Below, piece after piece: positions 46,342 to 56,872 of a stretch of DNA of 57,517 nucleotides. Made by a program: the position numbers and the translations under genes. The notes below the pieces were generated by a model. That model was not told the origin of the DNA. It ran no database searches and saw only the letters and a list, made by a program, of their open reading frames with translations. Source of the DNA: Photobacterium proteolyticum (GTDB taxonomy: Bacteria; Pseudomonadota; Gammaproteobacteria; Enterobacterales; Vibrionaceae); contig NZ_MJIL01000077.1 in the NCBI RefSeq assembly GCF_001939735.1, forward strand, positions 1 through 57,517, written 5' to 3'. How positions within the stretch are numbered: position 1 is the stretch's first letter; the number at the start of each line of letters is the position of its first letter.

Positions 46342-48792
46342 ATGGTTACACTTGTGTACCTACTAGGGCTAATTGGTATAACCGGTGTACTCGCCTACCA
46401 CCGTGCCAACCTCAGAACCTTTACCGCTATGTTTGTGGCCGCACTGGCTGTAGGCTCGGTACTCGATATCGTCGGCCAGTACAGCTGGTTAACTTTCCTG
46501 CTGATTGCAATACCATTAAACGTGATTTCATTACGCAAAAACCTATTGAGTAAACCCGCTCTCAAAGCGTTTAAAGGCGTCATGCCCGAGATGTCCCGTA
46601 CCGAAAAAGAAGCCATTGATGCCGGTACCGTCTGGTGGGAAGCCGATCTGTTCCGCGGCGCACCTAACTGGAACAAATTGCATGATATTCCGGCCCCGCG
46701 CCTGAGCGCAGAGGAGAAAGCCTTTCTCGACGGTCCTGTCAATGAAGTGTGCCGAATGGTCAACGACTTTCAGGTAACACATGAACTGGCCGATTTGCCC
46801 CCCGAAGTCTGGCAGTACCTCAAGGATCATAAGTTCTTCGCCATGATCATCAAGAAAGAATACGGCGGCCTGGAATTTTCAGCTTATGCTCAATCTCTGG
46901 TACTACAAAAGCTAACTGGTGTCTCTGCCGTGCTCTCCTCGACCGTCGGCGTTCCGAACTCACTCGGCCCTGGTGAGCTATTGCAGCACTACGGCACCAA
47001 AGCGCAAAAAGACCACTACCTGCCTCGTCTGGCTGAAGGTAAGGAAATTCCTTGTTTCGCCCTGACTAGCCCGGAAGCTGGCTCTGATGCAGGCTCAATT
47101 CCTGATTTTGGCATCGTCAAAAAAGGGATGTGGCAAGGTGAAGAAGTACTGGGGATGGAACTGACCTGGAATAAACGTTACATCACGTTGGCTCCTATCG
47201 CGACAGTATTAGGTATGGCCTTTAAGCTATTCGATCCCGATCACCTGCTGGGTAATGAGGAAGATCTCGGCATCACCTGTGCCTTGATCCCAACCGATAT
47301 CGACGGGGTTCAAATTGGCCGTCGCCACTTCCCGTTAAACGTGCCATTCCAGAATGGTCCGACTCAGGGTGACAAAGTCTTCGTACCTATCAGTTTCATC
47401 ATCGGTGGCCAGGAAATGGCCGGTCAGGGATGGCGTATGCTGGTTGAATGCCTGTCTGTCGGCCGTGGTATCACTTTGCCATCGAACTCCACAGGCGGCC
47501 TGAAAACAGCAGCCATGGCAACCGGTGCCTATGCCCGTATTCGCCGCCAGTTCAAGTTACCGATCGGTAAAATGGAAGGTATTGAAGAGCCGTTGGCCCG
47601 TATAGCCGGTAATGCCTACGTAATGGACTCAGCCAGTAACTTGACGGTATCCGGTATTGATTTAGGCGAAAAACCTTCTGTCATCTCAGCCATCGTCAAA
47701 TACCACTGTACCCACCGCAGCCAGCGTAGTGTTATTGATGCCATGGACGTAGTCGGTGGCAAGGGGATCTCCATGGGGCCAAGCAACTTCTTGGCACGTG
47801 GCTATCAGGGCGCGCCTATTGCGATTACCGTGGAAGGGGCAAACATCCTCACCCGCTCAATGATAATCTTCGGCCAAGGGGCAATACGCTGCCATCCATA
47901 TGTGCTGGAAGAGATGGATGCGGCTTACAATGATGATGCAGAAAAAGCACTGAATGGTTTTGATAGTGCTCTGTTCGGTCACGTTGGCTTTGTGATCAGT
48001 AACATGGTTCGTTCATTCTGGTTCGGCCTGACTGACGGCAGGGGTTCCTCGGCACCACGCAAAGATGCCACGACCCGTTACTACCAGCAACTGAATCGAT
48101 ACAGTGCCAACCTTGCCCTGCTCGCTGATATCTCGATGGCAGTGCTCGGCGGTTCGCTGAAGCGCAAAGAGCGCCTGTCTGCCCGCCTGGGTGATGTACT
48201 CAGTCAGCTCTACCTCTCGTCAGCAACCCTCAAGCGTTATGCCGACGACGGCTGCAAGCAGGATGATCTCCCTCTGGTTCACTGGGGCTTGCAGGACTCG
48301 CTATACCAAGCTCAGGAAGCACTGGATGAGTTCCTGCGTAACTTCCCGAATCGCCCGATTGCCGCGATCTTGCGCACCATGATCTTCCCTCTTGGGCTGG
48401 GACGTGTAAAACCGACAGACAAGTTAGACCATAAAGTTGCTCGTATCATTCAGACACCGAGTGAAACTCGTAACCGGATCGGTCGCGGTCAGTTCCTGGA
48501 AGCATGCGAGAACAATCCGGTTGGTATGATTGAAGAGACACTGAAAGATATACTGGCTGCCGAGCCAATCTATGATCGTGTCTGCCAAGCTGCTGGTAAG
48601 AAGCTCCCGTTCATGCAACTGGATAATGTGGCGACAGTTGGTCTGGAGCTTAATGCTATCAACGAGAGTGAAGCCGAGCTGTTGCGCCGAGCTGAAGAAG
48701 GCCGCTTACGCACTATCAATGTCGATGATTTTGACCCCGAAGAGCTGGCAGCCAAACCCTACCAGCCATCGGAAAAAGACATTGCAGCCTGA
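46342..48792 (+). CDS. fadE: Acyl-CoA dehydrogenase FadE
   Basis: An 816-residue membrane-associated flavoprotein that performs the first oxidation of beta-oxidation. Two N-terminal helices (1-50) are followed by an acyl-CoA dehydrogenase fold with [18 protein letters not shown] and [18 protein letters not shown], and a FadE-specific C-terminal domain (DUF1974). E. coli FadE is 814 residues. ATG 46342 follows AAGGAG at 46329-46334; the frame back to 46180 is upstream control DNA. FadR and CRP sites control it. Confidence 0.96.
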   Translation: MVTLVYLLGLIGITGVLAYHRANLRTFTAMFVAALAVGSVLDIVGQYSWLTFLLIAIPLNVISLRKNLLSKPALKAFKGVMPEMSRTEKEAIDAGTVWWEADLFRGAPNWNKLHDIPAPRLSAEEKAFLDGPVNEVCRMVNDFQVTHELADLPPEVWQYLKDHKFFAMIIKKEYGGLEFSAYAQSLVLQKLTGVSAVLSSTVGVPNSLGPGELLQHYGTKAQKDHYLPRLAEGKEIPCFALTSPEAGSDAGSIPDFGIVKKGMWQGEEVLGMELTWNKRYITLAPIATVLGMAFKLFDPDHLLGNEEDLGITCALIPTDIDGVQIGRRHFPLNVPFQNGPTQGDKVFVPISFIIGGQEMAGQGWRMLVECLSVGRGITLPSNSTGGLKTAAMATGAYARIRRQFKLPIGKMEGIEEPLARIAGNAYVMDSASNLTVSGIDLGEKPSVISAIVKYHCTHRSQRSVIDAMDVVGGKGISMGPSNFLARGYQGAPIAITVEGANILTRSMIIFGQGAIRCHPYVLEEMDAAYNDDAEKALNGFDSALFGHVGFVISNMVRSFWFGLTDGRGSSAPRKDATTRYYQQLNRYSANLALLADISMAVLGGSLKRKERLSARLGDVLSQLYLSSATLKRYADDGCKQDDLPLVHWGLQDSLYQAQEALDEFLRNFPNRPIAAILRTMIFPLGLGRVKPTDKLDHKVARIIQTPSETRNRIGRGQFLEACENNPVGMIEETLKDILAAEPIYDRVCQAAGKKLPFMQLDNVATVGLELNAINESEAELLRRAEEGRLRTINVDDFDPEELAAKPYQPSEKDIAA

Positions 48793-48820
48793 TAACACTT
48801 AATTTATTCAAGCTGACAAA

Positions 48821-48852
48821 AAGGGAAGCCACAGTGGCTTCCCTTCCTTTTT
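48821..48852 (+). terminator. Terminator after fadE
   Basis: AAGGGAAGCCAC (48821-48832) and GTGGCTTCCCTT (48834-48845), followed by CCTTTTT. It lies between fadE and the convergent TIGR03503 gene. Confidence 0.88.
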
Positions 48853-48906
48853 AATCTGATGATCAAGCAAACCGCAGACTCTGTTCGCCTTGCCCTCTAT
48901 GTGGCA

Positions 48907-50148
48907 TCAGGACGCCGGAACAACCAGAGAGTCTTCTTCCAGCACTTTCTTCATTTTGCGCTTGCGCCATAGGAAGGCAACCACAACCACCAGCACCACT
49001 ACCAGCACATTGGCACCCAGGATAATTTTCATCACCTTGGAGCGCTCTGCCTGCTTCTCCGCTTCAATTCGCAGCATCTCTTCCCGTTTGGCTTTGGCTT
49101 CCTGCTGGGCCCTGAACTCTTCCAGGTTACGATCCAGCTGCAGCTCGGCCATCACCGCAAAATGATTTTCCGGTAGCTTGAAGATCAGCTCCCGGTTATT
49201 GAAGTTATCAGTCGCATATAACCAGCCATACCAGCCATAACGACCCGGCGCCTCGCCATTGGGCAGGCGTACCTTCAGTCCGTCTTCGTCGGACAGGGCA
49301 TGCTGCTGGCTGATGGTCTCATCGCCATCAGGATTTACCTGCACAATGTGGGCAGCAAGGGAGCCGGGCAACAACGCTCCCTCTTCCGTTTCCACCACGA
49401 CCTGATGGGGCTCACTGCGTCCGCGTCCCTGAATAAAGCTCGCCCGCAGTGGCGGCGGATACACAAGCACTTCCTGCTCGACGGTACGCAGGAAAACACC
49501 ATTGCCCGAGGTGATTCTGACCCGATACTTGCCCGGCTGGACAGTCACGGGCAGGGCGACCGTAAAGACACCGTCTCCCGGTACCTCATCAAAGGCCAAC
49601 CCGTCATCGGCAAACTCGCCCAAAACGATAGGGCTCGGCTGAGCTTCCTTCGGAAGGTTATCGGCATCTTCAATGTATTCGTAAAAAACGACTGACATCT
49701 TTACCCGATCAAGAAAATCGCGCATGGTCAGCAGCTTTCCCTCCTGGGTCAGGCGGGCGGTAAACTTGATCGTCTCGGACTGATAGAGCCGCGAAGGCAG
49801 ATCCTCTACCGTCAGCTGGAGGTTGGACAAGACAACGATCCGGTTCTTCGGGGTGACCTTGCCGACGGCCTGCCAGGGACCTGGCATCGGGTTTTCGATA
49901 GAAATGATGTCCATCCCGGGCTCGTCATACCAAGCAACATTCTTCGGATGACGGAAGGAATAGTATTTCTTGCCATCAGGACGCACCAGGACAATCGCCC
50001 GGCTGTTGTCTCCCCGCTTGACGACAAACGAGACTTGTTCGACCGTCGGATCAACTCGGAAACGGTTATCCAGCCACGACATAGCCGTACTGTCTTTTGC
50101 CCAAGACAGTACCGGTATCAGCATCACTAGCAATAATAACCGCCGCAT
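48907..50148 (-). CDS. TIGR03503 family membrane-anchored protein
   Basis: A 413-residue protein of the TIGR03503 family, found in vibrios and relatives, with no known function. A signal peptide (MRRLLLLVMLIPVLSWAKD) is followed by Ig-like beta domains (VEQVSFVVKRGD onward, with EVPGDGVFTVALP and PPPLRASFIQGRG), a charged helix (LEEFRAQQEAKAKREEMLRI) and a C-terminal membrane helix with a basic tail. ATG 50148 is chosen because AGAGG precedes it and the signal peptide starts there. It lies seven bases downstream of dnaQ on the same strand. Confidence 0.85.
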   Translation of the reverse strand: MRRLLLLVMLIPVLSWAKDSTAMSWLDNRFRVDPTVEQVSFVVKRGDNSRAIVLVRPDGKKYYSFRHPKNVAWYDEPGMDIISIENPMPGPWQAVGKVTPKNRIVVLSNLQLTVEDLPSRLYQSETIKFTARLTQEGKLLTMRDFLDRVKMSVVFYEYIEDADNLPKEAQPSPIVLGEFADDGLAFDEVPGDGVFTVALPVTVQPGKYRVRITSGNGVFLRTVEQEVLVYPPPLRASFIQGRGRSEPHQVVVETEEGALLPGSLAAHIVQVNPDGDETISQQHALSDEDGLKVRLPNGEAPGRYGWYGWLYATDNFNNRELIFKLPENHFAVMAELQLDRNLEEFRAQQEAKAKREEMLRIEAEKQAERSKVMKIILGANVLVVVLVVVVAFLWRKRKMKKVLEEDSLVVPAS

Positions 50149-50155
50149 AGCACCT

Positions 50156-50887
50156 CTATTGACGCCACAGCGAGACGTCACCTTTTTTCTCGATAAGATC
50201 CAAGCGCGATTCATGCGCTTGTATTTCATCGGCCGATGCCTTGATGATCTTTAATGATTTTCTTCCCGATGCCAGACGGCGGATGGCACTTTCTGTACCA
50301 GTGTCACTTTCTTCGCTGCCGGCGCTGAGTGCCAGCGATGTCTGGCCACCTGTCATCATCAGGTAAACATCAGCCAGGATCTCGGCATCGAGCAATGCCC
50401 CGTGGAGAGTACGGTGCGAGTTATCTATACCGTATCGCGAACACAGTACATCAAGGTTGTTTCTTTTTCCCGGGAACAACCGCTTGGCCATCTCCAGGGT
50501 ATCGGTGACCTTGCAAAAGTCCTCGGTCTTGCCGATTGACGAACCCATTTTCCTGAATTCGTAATCCATGAAGCCGATATCGAAGGGCGCGTTGTGAGCC
50601 ACCAGCTCTGCCCCGCGGATAAACTCCATAAATTCTTCATGGACTTCCCGGTATGTCGGCTTATCAAGCAAGAACTCATCGGTAATACCGTGAACATCAA
50701 CCGCTTCCGCATCGATCTCCCGATCCGGTTTGATATAGACATGGAAACTGTTACCCGTCAGCTTACGGTTGATAATTTCAACCGCACCGATCTCGATAAT
50801 ACAGTGGCCTTCATAGTGAGGGCCGGTCATATTCATACCGGTTGTTTCGGTATCGAATACGATAATACGTTCGTTAGTAGCTTTCAT
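50156..50887 (-). CDS. dnaQ: DNA polymerase III epsilon subunit (proofreading exonuclease)
   Basis: A 243-residue 3'-5' exonuclease subunit. The exonuclease motifs are Asp12 and Glu14 in [23 protein letters not shown], and [20 protein letters not shown] (parts). The C-terminal helix binds the alpha subunit. It is divergent from rnhA with only 51 bases between starts, as in E. coli, where the promoters overlap. The ribosome site is weak. Confidence 0.96.
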   Translation of the reverse strand: MKATNERIIVFDTETTGMNMTGPHYEGHCIIEIGAVEIINRKLTGNSFHVYIKPDREIDAEAVDVHGITDEFLLDKPTYREVHEEFMEFIRGAELVAHNAPFDIGFMDYEFRKMGSSIGKTEDFCKVTDTLEMAKRLFPGKRNNLDVLCSRYGIDNSHRTLHGALLDAEILADVYLMMTGGQTSLALSAGSEESDTGTESAIRRLASGRKSLKIIKASADEIQAHESRLDLIEKKGDVSLWRQ

Positions 50888-50938
50888 AGTAGCGATTGTG
50901 TCAGACTAAAGTTTTTCCTAAAGCGAATACTACCAAAT

Positions 50939-51400
50939 ATGACCAAGCAGGTAGAAATTTTCACCGATGGTTCTTGCCTCGGCAACCCGGGGCCAGGTGG
51001 TTATGGTACCGTCATGCGTTACAAGCAGCACGAAAAAGAGCTCAGTGACGGCTTTTATATGACCACCAATAACAGAATGGAACTGCTGGCAGCCATTATC
51101 GGCCTGTCAAGCCTCAAAGAGTCCTGCCTGGTTGATCTCACCACCGACAGTCAATATGTCCGCCAGGGGATCACACAGTGGATCCATAACTGGAAAAAAC
51201 GCGGCTGGAAGACTGCCGATAAAAAGCCGGTTAAAAATGCCGATCTCTGGCAACGTCTTGATGCAGAGACACAGCGCCATCAAGTGTCATGGCACTGGGT
51301 AAAAGGCCACGCAGGCCATCCGGAGAATGAACGCTGTGACGATTTGGCCCGTGCTGCCGCCGAGTCCCCGACCCAGGATGATACCGGCTACAAGGCGTAA
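50939..51400 (+). CDS. rnhA: Ribonuclease HI
   Basis: A 153-residue RNase H that cuts RNA in RNA-DNA hybrids, removing R-loops and primers. The catalytic residues are Asp10 ([14 protein letters not shown]), the Glu in [10 protein letters not shown], Asp70 ([11 protein letters not shown]) and the Asp of NERCDDLAR. The true start is ATG 50939; the open frame reaching back to 50594 crosses dnaQ and is not real. It is divergent from dnaQ and convergent with yafS. Confidence 0.97.
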   Translation: MTKQVEIFTDGSCLGNPGPGGYGTVMRYKQHEKELSDGFYMTTNNRMELLAAIIGLSSLKESCLVDLTTDSQYVRQGITQWIHNWKKRGWKTADKKPVKNADLWQRLDAETQRHQVSWHWVKGHAGHPENERCDDLARAAAESPTQDDTGYKA

Positions 51401-51424
51401 CGACTTCAACTCGCTGCAACAATG

Positions 51425-52171
51425 TTACGCCCCCTTTATTTTCTGGCTTGCCTTGGTCCGGCAGTTGAGTCCTAGCGGCGTTAGCTGACGCCGCAACTTC
51501 CAGGTTGGTTTTATCGGCTTGAGAGGAACCGTCCGCTTACGGGCGACAATCAAGTACATGCTGCCAACCGACGAACACGTTTCAGACAACACGCTTTCTG
51601 CCCAAGCTGAGCAGGCCTGATGCTTTGTCGCCGGCAGTACCGCAAAGTTCTCGTGAAAGACCACCTCGTAATTCAGTACTCCCAGCCAGTCTTTAACCCG
51701 CATCGGCATAAACATCCGCCCTTTCCACGGAAAGCGTTTGCGATTCCAAGGCAGTAACCCCCGCATACCAAGAATACTTACCGGGTTATAGCCACTTAAC
51801 AGGATATAGCCGTCGTCCACCATCACCCGGTCGATCTCCCGCAGCAAGCGGTGGGGGTCTGAACAATAATCTAATTGATGGGTGATCACACAGGCATCAA
51901 ATGACTTTTCCACAAAAGGCAGGGAAAAGTGGTCGGCAATTACCGTATGCAGCGGATTGAACTTATCAATGCAAATCTGATGCTGGATGTTACAATGGCC
52001 ACTGGCGAGCTCACAACTTAGCCCACCAAGCTTTAACATATGATAGCCGAATAACTTTGGCCACCATTCATCAAGCTGGGCCTGGAGCAGCTCCGCCGCC
52101 CATTCGCCATTGACAACTTGTGACCAGGTATGTGGTGATTCAATATCTGTTAACGTGCGGGCTGGCTTCAT
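51425..52171 (-). CDS. yafS: SAM-dependent methyltransferase YafS
   Basis: A 248-residue class I methyltransferase-like protein. FSLPFVEKSFDACVITHQLDY and LLREIDRVMVDDGYILLSGYNP match the Rossmann fold of this group (parts). Its substrate is unknown. It lies 39 bases from gloB, divergent, and this yafS-gloB-rnhA-dnaQ cluster is conserved in E. coli. Confidence 0.88.
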   Translation of the reverse strand: MKPARTLTDIESPHTWSQVVNGEWAAELLQAQLDEWWPKLFGYHMLKLGGLSCELASGHCNIQHQICIDKFNPLHTVIADHFSLPFVEKSFDACVITHQLDYCSDPHRLLREIDRVMVDDGYILLSGYNPVSILGMRGLLPWNRKRFPWKGRMFMPMRVKDWLGVLNYEVVFHENFAVLPATKHQACSAWAESVLSETCSSVGSMYLIVARKRTVPLKPIKPTWKLRRQLTPLGLNCRTKASQKIKGA

Positions 52172-52210
52172 AAGTTATTGCTCAACACCTAAAGGCTGGA
52201 GACAAATTAC

Positions 52211-52969
52211 ATGCTTACAGTAAAAAGCATACCTGCATTTAATGACAATTACATCTGGCTTATTCACAGTCCGGACAAACATTGCGTCGTCGTTGACCCT
52301 GGTGATGCAACGCCAGTAATCAAGGTGTTACAAGAAGAAGAGCTCACTCTTGATGCCATTCTGGTCACTCATCACCATCATGACCACATTGGCGGGATCA
52401 GCGAGCTCAAGCGCGCGTTTCCCCATGTCAATATAGTTGCCCCTTCTGCCGAACCCATTCCCGGCGTCTCGCAGTCTGTCGACGATGGCGACCAGGTAGA
52501 AATATTCGGCGAACGCTTCATGGTACTGAGCGTTCCCGGACACACCGCAGGCCATGTTGCCTATGTCGGGGACGAAAAGCTGTTTTGTGGCGACACCCTG
52601 TTTTCCGGTGGTTGTGGCCGCTTGTTCGAGGGCACTCCGGCCCAAATGTACAGCTCGCTACAGAAAATTGCAGCGCTTCCAGACGAAACTGAAGTCTACT
52701 GTGCCCATGAATATACAAGCAGTAATATTGCCTTTGCCTTAGTTGCCGAACAGGACAACCCTCACCTGCAACGTTACCGCGAAGATGTCAGCCGACTGCG
52801 GGCACAAGGTATCAGCACGATCCCGTCGACATTACGACAAGAAAAATTAATAAATCCGTTTTTACGCTGTGATCAAGCCAGTATCAAAAAATCCGTTGCA
52901 GATAAGGCATTTGACGACAGTGATCTGGAGACCTTCGCTGCACTACGTCGTTGGAAAGACGAATTTTGA
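52211..52969 (+). CDS. gloB: Hydroxyacylglutathione hydrolase (glyoxalase II)
   Basis: A 252-residue metallo-beta-lactamase-fold enzyme that hydrolyses S-lactoylglutathione in methylglyoxal detoxification. The metal ligands His54, His56, Asp58 and His59 are in [11 protein letters not shown], with [12 protein letters not shown] and [18 protein letters not shown] (parts) downstream. The length matches E. coli. Confidence 0.97.
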   Translation: MLTVKSIPAFNDNYIWLIHSPDKHCVVVDPGDATPVIKVLQEEELTLDAILVTHHHHDHIGGISELKRAFPHVNIVAPSAEPIPGVSQSVDDGDQVEIFGERFMVLSVPGHTAGHVAYVGDEKLFCGDTLFSGGCGRLFEGTPAQMYSSLQKIAALPDETEVYCAHEYTSSNIAFALVAEQDNPHLQRYREDVSRLRAQGISTIPSTLRQEKLINPFLRCDQASIKKSVADKAFDDSDLETFAALRRWKDEF

Positions 52970-53039
52970 CCTGGGTCACTTGTCTCCAAGGTAGTTGGCC
53001 AAGTATCATCTCCAACTATTTTGGCTTTAGGCAGGTTCC

Positions 53040-54611
53040 ATGAAATCCCGATTTTTTTTAGCGAGCGCGCTATTACTGGCTGGTTGCCAAATTACGAATA
53101 CGACAAATACAGTAGAAGAACAAACAAATACAACCAATAAGAACGAAGAAGCCTCTGTACAAGTGCCAGCGGCTTCTGCACAGGAAGAAACAACCAAACC
53201 TGTCGCCATTGAAAAGGTCATCGTTGCAACGCCTCAGGACCAAGACGATGTATGGAAACGCATTACCATGCAGCTGACCGCCGATATTCCTGAGAACAAA
53301 CGCGTCAAATACTACCGCAACTGGTACCTGCGCTATCCGGGTCATCTTAAAACCGTTGCCGGGCGCGCCGAACCCTTTCTATACTACATCACCGAAGAAA
53401 TCGAAAAACGTAACCTACCACTGGAACTTGCCCTGCTTCCTATTGTTGAAAGCTCTTTTGACCAATTCGCCTACTCCCACGGCAGAGCAGCAGGTCTATG
53501 GCAAATTATTCCAGATACAGGTCGTCGTTTCGGGTTAGAGCAAAACTGGTGGTATGACGGTCGCCGCGATGTTGTCGAATCGACCCAAGCAGCATTGGAC
53601 TTGCTGGAATACCTGAACCGAAAATTTGATGGCGACTGGCTTCATGCCCTCGCGGCTTACAACACCGGTGAAGGACGTGTATTCCGGGCAATTCGCAAGA
53701 ATAAGGCTGCCGGCAAGCCGACTGACTTCTGGTCACTGGATCTTCCGAAAGAAACCAGCGGTTATGTACCTAAGCTGTTGGCTGTTGCCGACGTGATTAA
53801 AAACCAAAAAAAATACGGTATAACCATCCCTGCGATCCCTAATGAACCTGCGGTTGAGCTCGTCAAACCGGGTACACAGATGGATCTGGCCATGGCCGCC
53901 AGCTATGCCGACATGAAGCTCAAAGATCTGCAAAACCTCAACCCAGCCTATAACCACTGGGCGACCTCACCGGATGGCCCTAACCACCTACTATTGCCAA
54001 TCGACAAAGTTGACCACTTCAACAGTCAGTTTGCCAGTAATGGCCGCCAGGGAATGAAAGTGGTTCGCTACAAAGTGAAATCTGGCGATACATTGAGCGT
54101 GCTTGCACAGAAACATAAGACCACCACCAAACAGATCCAGCGGGCCAACAATATGTCCGGCAGCAATATTCGTGTTGGCCGCCATATTCTGATCCCTGTC
54201 GCGATGCAAGATGGCGAGAGTATATCGGCTCAGCTTGCCGCCCGTACCCAGAAAAGCCATGGCAGCGGCTATCGTACAACCTACGTAGTGAAGTCTGGCG
54301 ACAGTCTGTGGACTATTGCCCGCAGTGAGAAAGTCTCTATTGACCAAATCACCAAGTGGAATGGCCTAAGCAAGAAGAAGCCGCTACGTATCGGACAGAA
54401 ACTGACCCTATGGAAGAACAGTGCAACGGGTGGCGTCATCCGCACTGTCTACTACAAGGTCCGCTCCGGCGATAACCTCAGCGCCATTGCCCAGCGGTAC
54501 AAAGTCAAAGTTTCAGACCTTGTAAAATGGAATCAGATTAGCGGCCAGAAGTATCTAAAACCCGGCCAAAAATTAAAACTCTATGTTGATGTAACTAAGG
54601 TCAGTGTATGA
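53040..54611 (+). CDS. mltD: Membrane-bound lytic transglycosylase MltD
   Basis: A 523-residue outer-membrane lipoprotein that cleaves peptidoglycan. Lipobox LAGC near residue 16, a transglycosylase domain with catalytic Glu137 (PIVESSFDQFAYSHGRAAG) and GLWQIIPDTGRRFGL (part), then three C-terminal LysM repeats starting near residues 340, 415 and 470 (YKVKSGDTLSVLA, YVVKSGDSLWTIA, YKVRSGDNLSAIA). E. coli MltD has two. The stop overlaps the next gene (ATGA). Confidence 0.96.
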   Translation: MKSRFFLASALLLAGCQITNTTNTVEEQTNTTNKNEEASVQVPAASAQEETTKPVAIEKVIVATPQDQDDVWKRITMQLTADIPENKRVKYYRNWYLRYPGHLKTVAGRAEPFLYYITEEIEKRNLPLELALLPIVESSFDQFAYSHGRAAGLWQIIPDTGRRFGLEQNWWYDGRRDVVESTQAALDLLEYLNRKFDGDWLHALAAYNTGEGRVFRAIRKNKAAGKPTDFWSLDLPKETSGYVPKLLAVADVIKNQKKYGITIPAIPNEPAVELVKPGTQMDLAMAASYADMKLKDLQNLNPAYNHWATSPDGPNHLLLPIDKVDHFNSQFASNGRQGMKVVRYKVKSGDTLSVLAQKHKTTTKQIQRANNMSGSNIRVGRHILIPVAMQDGESISAQLAARTQKSHGSGYRTTYVVKSGDSLWTIARSEKVSIDQITKWNGLSKKKPLRIGQKLTLWKNSATGGVIRTVYYKVRSGDNLSAIAQRYKVKVSDLVKWNQISGQKYLKPGQKLKLYVDVTKVSV

Positions 54612-55297
54612 CACCGTCTAAAAACCCATTCATTGCGGTATTCGATGCATTCCGCTCCCCAATTGACTGCTTTGCGGCCGTATACGATCGTCCTAGATGG
54701 GCCATTCTGCCCTACCTGATCGCAATTTTGGGACCCATTTTCTTCTGGAGCAGTTATTTCAGCAATGTGGACATGGGCTGGCTACAGCAGGAGCTAATGG
54801 TTCAGTTTACAAACCTGAACCAGCAGATGGAGCCATCATTGCTAACCAAAGAAGCTTTGCATGCTAGCGAAGTCGTCGCTGATATTGCCGGACGCACGTT
54901 GTGTATCTTTGTTCTGGCACTTTGGCTGCACCTGGCCACCAAGAGTAATCAGTACAAGCACAGCTATGGCAAATGGCTGGCCGCATCGTGTTTCATCATG
55001 CTACCGACTCTGATCGGCGATTTTGCCAGCTACACCAACATCATGTTCAACAGCAACAATATTATGCCGAATGCAGCCGATCTCAATAGCTTGAACGGTC
55101 TGATAAAATTGCCGATGAGCAATCCATGGGCGTCTTTTGCGGCAACAATCCCGCTACTGGCACCGTGGTATATCACACTGACTTATGCTGTTGTGACAGC
55201 ATGGACTGACTTTGATCGGGCCAAATCAATTGTCGTCGCCATTCTTCCGTGGCTGCTCGCACTGATCATTTGGCCAATCATGATCATTGCAGTCTGA
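54608..55297 (+). CDS. YIP1-family membrane protein
   Basis: A 229-residue protein with five or so membrane helices and a Yip1-like core (DCFAAVYDRPRWAILPYLIA and WITL-type segment APWYITLTYAVVTAW). The function in bacteria is unknown. It overlaps mltD by four bases, so a link to envelope maintenance is possible but unproven. Its 3' end overlaps the convergent yafD gene by 14 bases. Confidence 0.82.
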   Translation: MTPSKNPFIAVFDAFRSPIDCFAAVYDRPRWAILPYLIAILGPIFFWSSYFSNVDMGWLQQELMVQFTNLNQQMEPSLLTKEALHASEVVADIAGRTLCIFVLALWLHLATKSNQYKHSYGKWLAASCFIMLPTLIGDFASYTNIMFNSNNIMPNAADLNSLNGLIKLPMSNPWASFAATIPLLAPWYITLTYAVVTAWTDFDRAKSIVVAILPWLLALIIWPIMIIAV

Positions 55298-56129
55298 AGC
55301 TGGCAATAATGGGATTATGATCTGAGGCATCGGTTTTCGGTGCCTCTGCACTGACAAGCTGAAGATCGCGGTAATACAAATGATCCAGCGGCTTACCAAA
55401 CACCTTGATCCGCTGATCTTCTCTCAAATGGACATCTCGAAGCCCCAGGCTTTCTGCAAACGTATTAACAACATCAATCCGAGCCTGACGCCAGGTGTTA
55501 AAGTCGCCGGCCAAAATAATTGGCCCGGAATGAACAGCCAATACCGTCCGTAGGCTATCGAGCTGCTCCTGATATTCATCAAGCCCTACCGCAAAGTTCA
55601 CACCATGCAAATTCACAACGATCAGTGTATTGCCGTCTGAAAGCGCAAACTCAGACAATAGCGCTGATTTGGGCAACCGGAGCCAGGGCTCCATTGTCAG
55701 GTAGGCACAGGTACTTTTGGCGTTGACGCTCGATAAGTTCATCACTCCCGCTGGCGTATTCATAAACTTAAACGCATTGGCCATCCGCACTTTCCAGCTA
55801 CTGTCATCCAGATAGTCACGAAGGTCGGTATTCAAGCTTGCTTCCTGTAACAGAACCAATTCACTATCTTGTGAAAATGACTCCAGGGCTGAGCGCCAGT
55901 TTTCTTTTTGTTGCTTATAGATGTTCCATACCGATACGGTGAACTCACCGTCAGTGTCCAAAGGGTGAGCGATAGCATTTTCAATACAACGGTAGGAAAA
56001 CTGCGGAGCCAATACATTCGCGCTGACTTCAGGTGTGTCAGCAACATCAAATGACCAGTTAAAAGCACTGACACCTAATACTCCGGCTACCACACCAAGC
56101 CCTGCAGCTACTTTTGCATACCGCGTCAT
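55284..56129 (-). CDS. yafD: Endonuclease/exonuclease/phosphatase family protein YafD
   Basis: A 281-residue EEP-fold protein with an N-terminal membrane helix or signal anchor (about residues 5-22), so the catalytic domain probably faces the periplasm. ELVLLQEASLN, IILAGDFNTWRQ and the end ASDHNPIIASFRL hold the metal and catalytic residues. The substrate is unknown. It is convergent with the YIP1 gene (14-base overlap). E. coli yafD also lies near mltD and gloB. Confidence 0.88.
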   Translation of the reverse strand: MTRYAKVAAGLGVVAGVLGVSAFNWSFDVADTPEVSANVLAPQFSYRCIENAIAHPLDTDGEFTVSVWNIYKQQKENWRSALESFSQDSELVLLQEASLNTDLRDYLDDSSWKVRMANAFKFMNTPAGVMNLSSVNAKSTCAYLTMEPWLRLPKSALLSEFALSDGNTLIVVNLHGVNFAVGLDEYQEQLDSLRTVLAVHSGPIILAGDFNTWRQARIDVVNTFAESLGLRDVHLREDQRIKVFGKPLDHLYYRDLQLVSAEAPKTDASDHNPIIASFRLQ

Positions 56130-56203
56130 TTACATCCCCTTTTTTGAAACGAAACCAGCCCTGGCAATAGAGCTGCCATTGAAAACCCAGAAAAGATAGT
56201 TAA

Positions 56204-56539
56204 TCAGTAATGTTTGCCGTTATCGTAATAAGCCGTTGGAGTCAGCGCGGTAAAAATAACTGCAACATCTTGCTCTGGCTCTTCCAGAGCATTACGGACG
56301 GCTTCTGTGATATGTTGCGCGACCTGATCCTGGATCTCTTGGCCACGGTCGAACCAAAGCACCTCGACGAATGGATACGCAAACGACACCTCACCATCAA
56401 AAATGAAGGTTGTCGAAATATGCTCTAGGGTGAAATCTTCGCGAGGACAGGCCATCAGAGGCTGGAGATCATCTACCAATGCCGTCGACAGTGACTTTAC
56501 GGTATCAAATTCTACATCACGGAAACGAAGATGCGGCAT
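56204..56539 (-). CDS. DUF1904 family protein
   Basis: A 111-residue small protein resembling the DUF1904 family, with a tautomerase-like ferredoxin fold (FDTVKSLSTALVDDLQPLMACP, ISTTFIFDGEVSFAYPFVEVLWFDR in parts). The function is unknown. The start is ATG 56539, because GGGAG lies five bases upstream; a longer open frame to 56710 adds 57 residues that do not fit the family. Confidence 0.85.
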   Translation of the reverse strand: MPHLRFRDVEFDTVKSLSTALVDDLQPLMACPREDFTLEHISTTFIFDGEVSFAYPFVEVLWFDRGQEIQDQVAQHITEAVRNALEEPEQDVAVIFTALTPTAYYDNGKHY

Positions 56540-56872
56540 ACTTACTCCCAAATCGCTCACTGCTAAAAGCCAACAAGATACCATTGAATTCGTGTGTTGC
56601 GCACCAATTTCTGCGCTCTTGATAGCAATTAACGCCAATATATAAGAGTCAATTTTAGCAGCTCTGACGCTAATCGGTTGAAGGTAAAATAGAATAACCC
56701 ACTTGAACAAAGATCACATCTCTAGGATTTAAACGTCAACTAATATCGATTCCACTAAGCCAGAACCCGCAAGATCATACTCAGAAAAACGAGCTTGCTG
56801 TTGAAATAATTGGCTACCGGCTACATATTTGATACCCTTTTACACAAATAAAACACCATTCAATTACTATTT
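56540..56872. other. 333-base gap before the last gene
   Basis: No gene is seen. TTGAAA (56801-56806), a 17-base spacer and CATATT (56824-56829) form a weak promoter candidate for the 99-residue gene. The rest shows no clear repeat or structure. Confidence 0.4.

Noticed and set aside
50594..50938. A longer rnhA protein starting inside dnaQ
   Set aside because: The extra 115 residues are antisense to dnaQ and RNase HI begins with [12 protein letters not shown] at 50939.
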